DNA from: an uncultured Agathobaculum sp.
Lineage (GTDB): Bacteria > Bacillota > Clostridia > Oscillospirales > Butyricicoccaceae
Assembly (NCBI GenBank): GCA_944384725.1
Contig: CALWUJ010000002.1
Coordinates: 62,001-126,000, forward strand
Direction: 5' to 3'
Length of the DNA stretch: 64,000 bases
Each line of letters opens with the position of its first letter. The first letter of the stretch is position 1. Of this stretch, positions 24,190 to 31,405 are shown one piece after another. Below the pieces are notes generated by a model. The model searched no databases. It was given only the letters and a program-made list of their open reading frames with translations, and was not told the DNA's origin. The position numbers and the translations under genes are program-made.

Positions 24190-26313
24190 ATGGCAAATAT
24201 CAACCACTTTGACTTCAAAAACTACCGCGTTTTTGAAACCGAGATCGCCGGCCGCAAGCTGACCGTGGAAACCGGAAAGATGGCGCAGCTGGCCAACGGC
24301 TCGTGCCTGGTGCGCTACGGCGACACCGCTGTGCTGGTCACTGCGACCGCATCTGCCAAGCCGCGCGACGGCATCGACTTTTTCCCGCTCTCGGTTGACT
24401 TTGAGGAGCGCCTGTACGCAGTAGGCCGCATTCCGGGCAGCTTTATGCGCCGCGAGGGCCGTCCGAGTGAGAAGGCTATCCTCGCATCCCGCCAGATCGA
24501 CCGCCCGATGCGTCCGCTGTTCCCGAAGGATCTGCGCAACGACGTGTCCATCGTGTGCACCGTGCTGGAAAACGATTATGATAACTCCCCTGAGGTGGTC
24601 GGCCTGCTGGGCGCGTCCATCGCGGTTTCGATTTCCGATATCCCGTTTGACTATGTGGTTGCGGGCTGCCAGGTTGGTATCGTAGACGGCAAGACCGTCA
24701 TTAACCCGACTTCCGAGCAGCGCAAGGTGTCTGAGATGGACGTTACCCTGTGCGCGACCAAGGATAAGATCGTTATGATCGAGGCGGGCGCAAACGAAGT
24801 GCCCGAGGATCAGATGTTCAATTCTCTGATGGAGGCGCACGAGGAACTCAAGAAGATCTGCGCGTTCATTCAGGGCATCAAGGACGAGATCGGCAAGCCG
24901 AAGTTCGAGTACGAGCATCACGACATCGACCACGACCTGTTCGACAAGCTCGAGGCCGAGTGCAACGACAAGTTTGAGGTTGCCATGGACACCGACGACA
25001 AGACCGTTCGTGACGCGGGCGTGCGCGAGATCGTTGACGCGTTCGAGGCAACGCTTTCCGATGAATACAAGGAAGAGCACGGCGCGAACCTCGCCGAGTG
25101 CGTGGACAAGCTGCAGAAGAAGATCGTGCGTCGCTGGCTGGCAAATGGCAAGCGCGTCGACGGCCGCGGCATGGAAGAAGTCCGTCCGCTGGCGGCTGAA
25201 GTGCATGTGCTGCCGCGCGTTCACGGTTCGGGTATGTTCACTCGCGGCCAGACTCAGGTGCTGACGCTCTGCACGCTGGGCACGCTGGGCGATGCACAGG
25301 AACTGGATACCATCTTTGAAGAGACCGAAAAGCGTTATATCCATCACTACAACTTCCCGTCCTTCTCGGTCGGTGAAACCCGTCCGTCCCGCAGCCCCGG
25401 CCGTCGTGAGATCGGTCACGGTGCGCTGGCCGAGCGCGCGCTGCTGCCGGTCATTCCGCCGGTCAGCGAGTTCCCGTATGCGCTGCGTCTGGTTTCCGAG
25501 GTTATTTCTTCCAACGGTTCGACCTCGCAGGGTTCGGTCTGCGGTTCTACCCTCGCGCTGATGGATGCCGGCGTGCCGATCAAGGCACCGGTTGCAGGCA
25601 TTTCCTGCGGCCTGATTACCGACGGCGGTCAGGAGACCACCTTCACCGACATTCAGGGCGTCGAGGACTTCTACGGCGATATGGACTTCAAGGTTGCCGG
25701 CACCAAGAAGGGCATCACGGCGATTCAGGTCGATATCAAGGTCGATGGTCTGACCCCGAACATCATCAAGCAGGCGTTTGAGAAGTGCCGCGTGGCGCGT
25801 TACGGCATTCTGGATGAGATCATGCTCAAGGCAATTCCGGAGTCCCGTGCGGACGTATCCGAGTGGGCACCCAAGATGACCACCATGCACATCCATCCGG
25901 ATAAGATCCGTGAGGTCATCGGCAAGGGCGGCAGCGTGATCCAGAACATCGTGGCAGAGTCCGGTGCAAAGGTTGACATCGAGGACGACGGCACGGTTAC
26001 CATCGCGGCGGTCAAGGCTTCCGACGCAGAAAAGGCGCGCAAGATGATCGAAGCGATCGTCAAGGAGCCGGAGCCGGGCGAAATCTACTACGGTAAGGTC
26101 GTGCGTCTGATGAACTTCGGCGCATTTGTCAACCTGCTGCCGGGCAAGGACGGCATGGTGCACATCTCCAAGATGGCGGATCACCGTATTGAAAAGGTTG
26201 AGGACGCTGTCAAGGAAGGCGACATGGTCTGGGTCAAGGTCATGGAGATCGACGACAAGGGCCGCGTCAACCTGTCCATGAAGGATGTCAAGGAAGAAGA
26301 GAAGGTAAAATAA
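24190..26313 (+). CDS. pnp: Polyribonucleotide nucleotidyltransferase (PNPase)
   Basis: 707 residues. Two RNase PH-like cores (~10-215 and ~310-545) flank a helical domain; the second holds GDMDFKVAGT with the catalytic Asp residues and SSNGSTSQGSVCGSTLALMDAG. A KH domain (~563-620, GKGG at 578-581) and an S1 domain (~630-695) follow. It degrades RNA 3' to 5' with phosphate. AAGGAGG lies 7 nt before the ATG at 24190. It lies downstream of a rpsO terminator and a long leader hairpin that may mediate feedback. Confidence 0.97.
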   Translation: MANINHFDFKNYRVFETEIAGRKLTVETGKMAQLANGSCLVRYGDTAVLVTATASAKPRDGIDFFPLSVDFEERLYAVGRIPGSFMRREGRPSEKAILASRQIDRPMRPLFPKDLRNDVSIVCTVLENDYDNSPEVVGLLGASIAVSISDIPFDYVVAGCQVGIVDGKTVINPTSEQRKVSEMDVTLCATKDKIVMIEAGANEVPEDQMFNSLMEAHEELKKICAFIQGIKDEIGKPKFEYEHHDIDHDLFDKLEAECNDKFEVAMDTDDKTVRDAGVREIVDAFEATLSDEYKEEHGANLAECVDKLQKKIVRRWLANGKRVDGRGMEEVRPLAAEVHVLPRVHGSGMFTRGQTQVLTLCTLGTLGDAQELDTIFEETEKRYIHHYNFPSFSVGETRPSRSPGRREIGHGALAERALLPVIPPVSEFPYALRLVSEVISSNGSTSQGSVCGSTLALMDAGVPIKAPVAGISCGLITDGGQETTFTDIQGVEDFYGDMDFKVAGTKKGITAIQVDIKVDGLTPNIIKQAFEKCRVARYGILDEIMLKAIPESRADVSEWAPKMTTMHIHPDKIREVIGKGGSVIQNIVAESGAKVDIEDDGTVTIAAVKASDAEKARKMIEAIVKEPEPGEIYYGKVVRLMNFGAFVNLLPGKDGMVHISKMADHRIEKVEDAVKEGDMVWVKVMEIDDKGRVNLSMKDVKEEEKVK

Positions 26314-26336
26314 TCTCTTTCTGGCAAGAATAACAG

Positions 26337-26374
26337 AGGGTTTCGGCGCAATTTTTGCACCGAAACCCTTTTTG
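26337..26374 (+). terminator. Intrinsic terminator after pnp
   Basis: AGGGTTTCGG / CCGAAACCCT stem with a 13-nt loop, then TTTTT. Confidence 0.88.
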
Positions 26375-26376
26375 GT

Positions 26377-26405
26377 TTGCTCGTGTGTGTCGTGTGTGTT
26401 ATAAT
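26377..26405 (+). promoter_or_regulatory. Promoter of the dnaD-dnaC-like operon
   Basis: TTGCTC (26377-26382), 17-nt spacer, TATAAT (26400-26405). It begins just after the pnp terminator T-run. Confidence 0.7.
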
Positions 26406-26440
26406 AAAAAGCAATCTTATTTGGGAAAGGAAATGAACCG

Positions 26441-27367
26441 ATGGCTCAGACCTCCGTTTCGCTGCCCGAGGGCGAACTGCGTGTTGCGCCTTGCGGCATG
26501 CTGGACAAGTTGATCGCCGCAGCGGACGGCGACGCGGCGCTGCTGTACCTCTATGTGCTGCGGCATGGCCGCGCGGATGAGACAGCCGCCATGCGCGCAC
26601 TGCATTTGTCGCGTGAGCGGTACGAGCGTGCGGCATTTACGCTCAATGGGCTGATTACGCCTGTTGCACCGCCCCAAGCGGACAGGCCCTCGGATACCCC
26701 ACAGTATACGGCAGATGAACTGCGCCGTGCGCGATTGGATGACCATAAATTCGCCGGTGTGTGCGCTACGGCGGAGGGTGTGCTTGGTCGCACGCTGACC
26801 GAAGCGCAGCTACGCTGTCTGCTGACCGCATATGACCATCTCGGCTTGTCGGCAGAGGCCATTATCGAGCTGCTCAGCTATCTGAAGGGTGAAAAAGGCG
26901 TGGTGCGGCTGGCGGATATCCGGCGGGAAGCTTATTTGTGGGCGGATATGGGCGTGGTAACAGCGCAGCAAGCGCAGCAGTATCTGGCGCATAAGGTCAA
27001 CGAAAAACCGCTGAGCGAGGCGATTTACAAGGCACTTGGTGCAGACCCGGCGCAGCCGGCGCCCAAGGAGCAGCGTGTGTGCCGCTTTGCGCTCGCGCAT
27101 GGCTTCCCGCCTGAGGCGATTGAATTGGCTGTCCGACGTACGGACAAGCAGCAGGGGCACAAGAGTCTGGATTACACACTGGGTATCCTGCGCCGCTGGG
27201 ATGAAGCGGGCGTACATACAGTTAGCGAGATCACGGCACTGGAGCCGGAGACACGGGCAGCGGTCGGACAAAACCCGGCGCAGCCGACCGATCCCGGCAC
27301 GCTGGCCGCATGGGAACAGGACTGGGCGGCGCGTGTGCGCAGCCATCGCCGCAAAACGGAGGAATAA
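26441..27367 (+). CDS. DnaD domain protein (replication initiation/primosome)
   Basis: 308 residues. The N-terminal part is a winged-helix-like region, followed by two DnaD-type helical repeats (LTEAQLRCLLTAYDHLGLSAEAIIELLSYLKGEKG near 125-160; FALAHGFPPEAIELAVRRTDKQQGHKSLDYTLGILRRWDEAG near 210-255). DnaD/DnaB-type proteins remodel DNA and bring the helicase loader to origins or restart sites. It lies 3 nt before the DnaC/DnaI-like ATPase gene, a typical clostridial pair. GGAAAGGA precedes the ATG. Confidence 0.88.
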   Translation: MAQTSVSLPEGELRVAPCGMLDKLIAAADGDAALLYLYVLRHGRADETAAMRALHLSRERYERAAFTLNGLITPVAPPQADRPSDTPQYTADELRRARLDDHKFAGVCATAEGVLGRTLTEAQLRCLLTAYDHLGLSAEAIIELLSYLKGEKGVVRLADIRREAYLWADMGVVTAQQAQQYLAHKVNEKPLSEAIYKALGADPAQPAPKEQRVCRFALAHGFPPEAIELAVRRTDKQQGHKSLDYTLGILRRWDEAGVHTVSEITALEPETRAAVGQNPAQPTDPGTLAAWEQDWAARVRSHRRKTEE

Positions 27368-27370
27368 GCC

Positions 27371-28369
27371 ATGGGATACGACAGAAAACTATTGGCGGCA
27401 GCGCGGCGTGAGCTGGAGCGCGAACGCACAGCGCGCAGCGAAGCATTTGAGGCGCGTCGGCGTGAGGTGTATGCGCGGGAGCCGCGCATTCGTGCGATTG
27501 ACCGCACGCTGTCGCAGACGGCAGCTTCCGTGCTGCGCGCGGCGCTCAATACGGGCGGCGATCCTGCGGCGGCGATTGAGCAGCTGCGCGGGCAGAATCT
27601 GGCTTTGCAGGCTGAGCGCGCTGAACTGCTGCGCGGCATGGGGCTGGATGCCGACTATTTGACCGAAAAACCGATGTGCGAAAAGTGCGGTGATACGGGT
27701 TATGCGGGCAGCGCGACCTGTGAATGCATCAAAACGCGGTATGCCGCGCTGCTGCGGGAGCAGTTGTCCGCGGTGCTGCCCATCCGTGACCAGAATTTTG
27801 CGCATTTTCGTATGGATTACTATTCCACCCGGCCGGATGCGCGGCTGGGTTTGTCGCCTCGGGAGAATATGGAATACAATCTGGATGAGTGCAAAGCGTA
27901 TGCCGCACAATTCGGGGCGCATTCGCCCAATCTGCTGCTCTACGGTTCGACCGGACTGGGCAAGACCTTTTTATCCTCCTGCGTGGCGAAAGCCGTGGCG
28001 GCGCGCGGCTTTTCCGTGGCGTATGACACCGCAATCAATATTGTTGCCGCATATGAGACGATCAAATTCGGCAATGGTGACGGCGAAGCCGCAGCCGAGC
28101 GTGCTGCACGGTATGAGCGGGCCGATTTGCTCATCATCGACGATATGGGTACGGAGATGGGAACGGCGTTCACCGTGTCTGCCTTGTACAACCTCATCAA
28201 TAACCGCTTGATGGCGGGACGGCCGATGATCGTCAATACCAATCTGCCGCCCGAGGCGCTGGCGGAAAAATATTCGCCTGCCGTAGCGTCCCGTTTGCTT
28301 GGCGAGTTTGTGTCGCTGCGCTTTTTTGGGGACGATATCCGCCTGATGAAAAAGCAAAAGAAATTGTAA
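27371..28369 (+). CDS. DnaC/DnaI-like AAA+ helicase loader
   Basis: 332 residues. The N-terminal ~95 residues are helical, then a Zn-binding-like CEKCGDTGY...CEC motif near 98-115, then an AAA+ domain with Walker A GSTGLGKT (~194-201), Walker B LLIIDDMGTE (~255-264) and sensor NTNLPPE. It loads the replicative helicase with ATP control. It is co-transcribed with the DnaD-domain gene. Its stop codon is followed within about 10 nt by the direct-repeat box of the first small RNA. Confidence 0.9.
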   Translation: MGYDRKLLAAARRELERERTARSEAFEARRREVYAREPRIRAIDRTLSQTAASVLRAALNTGGDPAAAIEQLRGQNLALQAERAELLRGMGLDADYLTEKPMCEKCGDTGYAGSATCECIKTRYAALLREQLSAVLPIRDQNFAHFRMDYYSTRPDARLGLSPRENMEYNLDECKAYAAQFGAHSPNLLLYGSTGLGKTFLSSCVAKAVAARGFSVAYDTAINIVAAYETIKFGNGDGEAAAERAARYERADLLIIDDMGTEMGTAFTVSALYNLINNRLMAGRPMIVNTNLPPEALAEKYSPAVASRLLGEFVSLRFFGDDIRLMKKQKKL

Positions 28370-28376
28370 ACAATTC

Positions 28377-28431
28377 TTTCACAGCACGTTCAAAGTTTAT
28401 TCACATATTCCCCGACAGAATGGGGTATACT
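28377..28431 (+). promoter_or_regulatory. Promoter of small RNA 1 with triple 11-bp TTCA box
   Basis: Repeats TTTCACAGCAC, GTTCAAAGTTT, ATTCACATATT occupy 28377-28409. The third begins 27 bp before the -10 TATACT (28426-28431). No sigma-A -35 is present at the 17-nt position, so a response regulator probably activates it. Confidence 0.7.
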
Positions 28432-28437
28432 AAGCAT

Positions 28438-28566
28438 GTCGATAAGGGAAGCCGCAATCCCGAATCGACAGCCTACCGATCTTTTATTTCTCTTTTACCC
28501 CCCTTTATTTTGTGAAATGAGTGAAAAACCCCCGGTTCCATTTCCCCCATGGGCCGGGGGTTTTTC
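28438..28566 (+). ncRNA. Tandem C-rich small RNA 1
   Basis: Predicted 129 nt. It begins at the expected +1 with hairpin GTCGAT (28438-28443) / ATCGAC (28464-28469), with inner GGGA/TCCC pairing. A pyrimidine-rich single-stranded linker holds CCCCCC at 28498-28503. The terminator stem CCCCCGG / CCGGGGG (28529-28535 with 28554-28560), extended by CCAT/ATGG, presents the apical loop TTCCCCC. A run identical to small RNA 3 spans about 40 nt from the second hairpin arm to the C-run. No start codon plus ribosome binding site is found. C-rich loops of this kind commonly pair with Shine-Dalgarno sites. Confidence 0.7.
28524..28565 (+). terminator. Terminator of small RNA 1
   Basis: AAAAACCCCCGG / CCGGGGGTTTTT stem; the apical loop TTCCCCC is conserved in the sister RNAs. 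Confidence 0.85.
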
Positions 28567-28601
28567 CTGCCTTTGGAACGGCTCGGGCAATGTCATAAAC
28601 C

Positions 28602-28656
28602 TTTCAAAGTCTGTTCAAAAGCTGTTCACACTTTTCCTTCCGGGGTGCAGTATACT
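28602..28656 (+). promoter_or_regulatory. Promoter of small RNA 2 with triple 11-bp TTCA box
   Basis: TTTCAAAGTCT, GTTCAAAAGCT, GTTCACACTTT (28602-28634), then -10 TATACT (28651-28656). The third repeat starts 27 bp before the -10. This is the most regular of the set. Confidence 0.7.
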
Positions 28657-28662
28657 ATGATT

Positions 28663-28813
28663 GTCGGAAGGGAAAGACACCAGCCCAACCGATACCCCTT
28701 TTTTACATCATAATGTTTTCTTTCTTTCACCTTTTCTTTTTATCCTCTTTTTCATTTTGCATTGGCGTGCGCCCTGTTTTCCATTTCCCCCCTTTTGGAA
28801 AACAGGGCGTTTC
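28663..28813 (+). ncRNA. Tandem C-rich small RNA 2 (divergent copy)
   Basis: Predicted ~151 nt. Starts at the same distance from its -10 with hairpin GTCGG (28663-28667) / CCGAT (28689-28693) and inner GGG/CCC, the same fold as its neighbours with different bases. A long U/C-rich linker holds CCCC at 28695-28698. The terminator stem CGCCCTGTTTTCC / GGAAAACAGGGCG (28770-28782 with 28797-28809) presents a loop ATTTCCCCCCTTTT. The T-run after the stem is short (TTT), so read-through is possible. Confidence 0.65.
28770..28813 (+). terminator. Terminator of small RNA 2
   Basis: 13-bp GC/AT stem with a C-rich loop; only a short T-run follows. Confidence 0.65.
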
Positions 28814-28847
28814 CCATGTCTGTGGGAAAATTGGCAGGAAACAATTC

Positions 28848-28902
28848 CTTCACAGCATATTTATAATCTGTTCACACTTTTTCCGGCAGGATGGGGTATA
28901 CT
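28848..28902 (+). promoter_or_regulatory. Promoter of small RNA 3 with triple 11-bp TTCA box
   Basis: CTTCACAGCAT, ATTTATAATCT (degenerate), GTTCACACTTT (28848-28880), then -10 TATACT (28897-28902), with the third repeat 27 bp before the -10. Confidence 0.65.
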
Positions 28903-28908
28903 AAGCAT

Positions 28909-29047
28909 GTCGATGAGGGAAGTCGCAATCCCAAGTCGACAGCCTACCGATCTTTTATTTCTCTTTTACCCCCCTTTTTCAAATCTGTGTAGTGAATGGG
29001 CAAAGCGCCGTCATCTCGTTTCCCCCGACGAGATGACGGCGCTTTCC
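28909..29047 (+). ncRNA. Tandem C-rich small RNA 3
   Basis: Predicted 139 nt. 5' hairpin GTCGAT (28909-28914) / GTCGAC (28935-28940): compared with copy 1 the last pair changes from T-A to T-G, which keeps pairing. CCCCCC lies at 28969-28974 in the same linker context as copy 1. The terminator is a perfect 18-bp stem (29002-29019 with 29028-29045) unrelated in sequence to the others, yet its loop is TTCCCCCG. No coding potential seen. The 773-nt gap 28370-29142 is otherwise filled by these promoters and RNAs and the mrp-type promoter. Confidence 0.7.
29002..29047 (+). terminator. Terminator of small RNA 3
   Basis: Perfect 18-bp stem with a TTCCCCCG loop, ending CTTTCC. Confidence 0.82.
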
Positions 29048-29069
29048 TGTTATGCGGCGACCGGATTGC

Positions 29070-29101
29070 CCCTTGCGCAAGGGAATACAATGCGGTATAC
29101 T
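29070..29101 (+). promoter_or_regulatory. Promoter of the Mrp/NifX-like operon with palindromic operator
   Basis: TTGCGC (29073-29078), 17-nt spacer, TATACT (29096-29101). The -35 lies inside the perfect 14-bp palindrome CCCTTGCGCAAGGG (29070-29083), a candidate operator for an unidentified regulator. Confidence 0.65.
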
Positions 29102-29142
29102 AAAAAATAGGCAAGAAAAGATATGTTAGGAGTTGTTGTAGT

Positions 29143-29961
29143 ATGGGTTGCTCGCATAACTGCGAATCCTGCTCTGCGGGCTGCGGCGGCGAAAAAAGCC
29201 TGAAGGTCGCGGCAAATCCCGCGGCTTCGGTCAAAAAGGTGATCGGCATTGTGTCCGGCAAGGGCGGCGTGGGCAAAAGCCTGCTGACCTCGATGATGGC
29301 TGTCGGTATGACGCGCAAGGGCTATACCTGCGGCATTCTGGATGCAGATATCACCGGCCCGTCCATTCCCAAGACCTTCGGCGTGCATGATAAGCTGGAA
29401 GGCTGCGAGGAAGGCATTCTGCCCGCGCGCAGCGAGGGCGGTGTGCAGATGATTTCGATCAATCTGGTGCTGCCGAACGAGGATGACCCGGTCATTTACC
29501 GAGGGCCGATCATCGCGGAGACGGTCAAGCAGTTCTGGTCGGATGTGGTGTGGGACGACGTGGATTTCCTGTTTGTCGATATGCCGCCCGGCACGGGCGA
29601 TGTGCCGCTGACCGTGTTCCAGTCCCTGCCGGTGGACGGCATTCTGGTCGTCACCTCGCCGCAGGATCTGGTCAGCATGATCGTGGGCAAGGCGGTCAAG
29701 ATGGCGAAAATGATGAACATCCCGCTGCTCGGCGTGGTGGAGAATTACAGCTATCTGGAATGCCCGGACTGCGGCAAGCACATTTCGGTCTTTGGCGAAA
29801 GCCATGTGGATGATGTAGCGGCGGAGTACGGTCTGCCTGTGCTGGCCAAGCTGCCGCTTGATCCCAAGCTGGCCGCAGCAGTGGATGCTGGCAAAATCGA
29901 AGATGCCAAGCTGCCGGATGCGCTTAAGGATGCGCTCAAGACGGTGGAGGGCCTTCGATGA
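29143..29961 (+). CDS. Mrp/NBP35-family iron-sulfur carrier ATPase
   Basis: 272 residues. An N-terminal Cys-rich segment (Cys3, 7, 10, 14) precedes a ParA/MinD-type deviant Walker A GKGGVGKS (39-46). FVDMPPGTGD and the conserved ECPDCG pair that binds a bridging Fe-S cluster follow. It probably assembles or delivers Fe-S clusters. TTAGGAG precedes the ATG by 12 nt. It overlaps the NifX-like gene by 4 nt (ATGA), indicating a shared pathway. Confidence 0.92.
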   Translation: MGCSHNCESCSAGCGGEKSLKVAANPAASVKKVIGIVSGKGGVGKSLLTSMMAVGMTRKGYTCGILDADITGPSIPKTFGVHDKLEGCEEGILPARSEGGVQMISINLVLPNEDDPVIYRGPIIAETVKQFWSDVVWDDVDFLFVDMPPGTGDVPLTVFQSLPVDGILVVTSPQDLVSMIVGKAVKMAKMMNIPLLGVVENYSYLECPDCGKHISVFGESHVDDVAAEYGLPVLAKLPLDPKLAAAVDAGKIEDAKLPDALKDALKTVEGLR

Positions 29962-30401
29962 ACATTGGCGTAGCATATGACGGCGGGCAGATCGCGGGGA
30001 ATCTGGGCGAGTGCCGCTCGTTTTTGATCGTCAGCGCGGAGGGACAGACCCCAACGGGCAAGCGGCTGGCTTCTGTGGAGGGAACCAGCACGACCGATTT
30101 GCTCAAGCTGGCGAGTATGGAAAAAGTGGACGTACTCATCTGCGGTGCGCTCGGCCTTGCCATGCGCAATGCGCTGGAGATGATCGGCGTATTGCTCGTG
30201 CCGGGCTGCGAGGGCTCGGCGGAGGAAGCGGTCGCAAAATTCCTCGTAGGCGAAAAGCAGGGCGATCCGGCGCTGCTGGAGATCGGACGGGAGGAAGACC
30301 CGGACGATCCGATGGCGTGCATGCACGACTGCGCCAAGTGCGCAGGCTGCGGCCCAATTGAAATTTTGCGGCAGATCCCGCAGGAACAGGAAGAGAACTG
30401 A
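29958..30401 (+). CDS. NifX/NifB-type dinitrogenase cofactor-binding domain protein with Cys-rich tail
   Basis: 147 residues. The ~105-residue N-terminal domain (MNIGVAYDGGQIAGNLGECRSFLIV, KVDVLICGALGLAMRNALEMIGV) matches the dinitrogenase iron-molybdenum cofactor biosynthesis fold. In organisms without nitrogenase this fold is found next to Mrp ATPases and is thought to hold Fe-S or Fe-Mo intermediates. The tail has C-x3-C-x2-C-x2-C (CMHDCAKCAGC), possibly a cluster site. No nif gene is present in the window. Confidence 0.82.
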   Translation: MNIGVAYDGGQIAGNLGECRSFLIVSAEGQTPTGKRLASVEGTSTTDLLKLASMEKVDVLICGALGLAMRNALEMIGVLLVPGCEGSAEEAVAKFLVGEKQGDPALLEIGREEDPDDPMACMHDCAKCAGCGPIEILRQIPQEQEEN

Positions 30402-30412
30402 ACAATTGAACG

Positions 30413-30438
30413 GGGCATCCGATGCGGATGCCCTTTTT
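30413..30438 (+). terminator. Terminator after the Mrp/NifX operon
   Basis: GGGCATCCG / CGGATGCCC with an ATG loop, then TTTTT. Confidence 0.88.
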
Positions 30439-30478
30439 GATTGGGGGGATGAAACCATTTGGCGTTTTTGGAGGAAAA

Positions 30479-31189
30479 ATGAGGAAGTTAGTTTATCGGT
30501 ATCTGTGGTTCACCATCGGTGTTATTATCAATGCATTCGGTGTGGCGATCATCACAAAAGCGGCACTGGGCACCTCGCCCATTTCAAGCGTGCCATATGT
30601 GCTCAGCCTGCGTTTTACGCCTTCGCTTGGGCAGTTCACCTTTGTGTTTAACCTGTTGTTTATTGCGGTGCAGGTGGCTCTGCGCGGGCGGAAATTCCCG
30701 CCGGTCCAGTTTTTGCAAATTGTGGTCAATCTGGTGTTCAGTGCGTTTATTGATGTTGGCATGAAAGCGCTGTGGTGGTTTGAACCATCCTTTTTGCCGG
30801 TCAAGTTGGCGGCGTTGGTGTTGGGATGCGCGGTTTTGGGCTTTGGCATCAGTGTGGAGGTTGCACCGGATGCGCTGCTTGTGCCGGGCGAGGGCATTGT
30901 GGGCGCGATCACCGAACGCACGGGAAAGCGTTTCGGCTCGGTCAAGATCGTGTTCGATGTGACGCTGGTAGCGATTGCGCTCATTCTGTCTTTTTGCTTT
31001 TTCTACGGGGTCAACGGGCTTGGCTTGGGTACGGTGGTTTCCGCGCTCATCGTGGGCCGGTTTGTCAACCTGTTTAACGCCCATCTGCCGCTCATTCCGC
31101 GCATCCGTATGCTGCGCGCGGTGTCGGTGCCGCGGGAAGCGGATGCAGCTGCGGAGGGAAAATCAGTCGGGGTGGAAGAACAGGCCTGA
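30479..31189 (+). CDS. YczE/YitT-like integral membrane protein
   Basis: 236 residues with about five to six hydrophobic helices. The opening (YRYLWFTIGVIINAFGVAIITKAALGTSPISSVPYVLS) and the GISVEVAPDALLVPGEGIV segment match the DUF6198/YczE family of uncharacterised membrane proteins. GGAGG lies only 4 nt before the ATG at 30479; an ATG at 30449 would add ten non-conserved residues. No function is assigned to the family. It stands alone between two terminators. Confidence 0.78.
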   Translation: MRKLVYRYLWFTIGVIINAFGVAIITKAALGTSPISSVPYVLSLRFTPSLGQFTFVFNLLFIAVQVALRGRKFPPVQFLQIVVNLVFSAFIDVGMKALWWFEPSFLPVKLAALVLGCAVLGFGISVEVAPDALLVPGEGIVGAITERTGKRFGSVKIVFDVTLVAIALILSFCFFYGVNGLGLGTVVSALIVGRFVNLFNAHLPLIPRIRMLRAVSVPREADAAAEGKSVGVEEQA

Positions 31190-31230
31190 GAGAAAAATGT
31201 TTGTACATCAAACGATATGAAGTGCAGTCA

Positions 31231-31263
31231 AGGGCTGTCCGCTGCGGGCGGACAGCCCTTTTG
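31231..31263 (+). terminator. Terminator after the YczE-like gene
   Basis: AGGGCTGTCCGC / GCGGACAGCCCT stem with a short loop, then TTTTG. Confidence 0.88.
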
Positions 31264-31341
31264 TCAGCAAACGGTGAAAATAATCTTACGATGCAAGGAA
31301 ATTTATCGAAAAATGCTGATGCTTTTTATACAGGGGTGTTG

Positions 31342-31347
31342 TATAAT
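31342..31347 (+). promoter_or_regulatory. -10 box of the glmU-prs promoter
   Basis: TATAAT at 31342-31347 about 59 nt before glmU; no good -35 at 16-18 nt. Confidence 0.45.
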
Positions 31348-31405
31348 AAATCTATAACCGAAAACGGGGCGTCGCAGCCCCACGGAAACGGAAGGATTTT
31401 CTGCG

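Noticed and set aside
24133..26184. Very long open frame (683 codons) antisense to pnp
   Set aside because: It mirrors the codon pattern of pnp in a GC-rich gene, has no ribosome binding site and no recognisable protein family.
28436..29110. Short open frames across the small-RNA array
   Set aside because: They run through hairpins, C-runs and terminators, have no ribosome binding sites and are not conserved between the three copies.
28370..29142. CRISPR-like or transposon repeat explanation for the threefold similarity
   Set aside because: Repeat units are ~230 nt apart with promoter/terminator structure, no short regular spacers and no terminal inverted repeats or target duplications.
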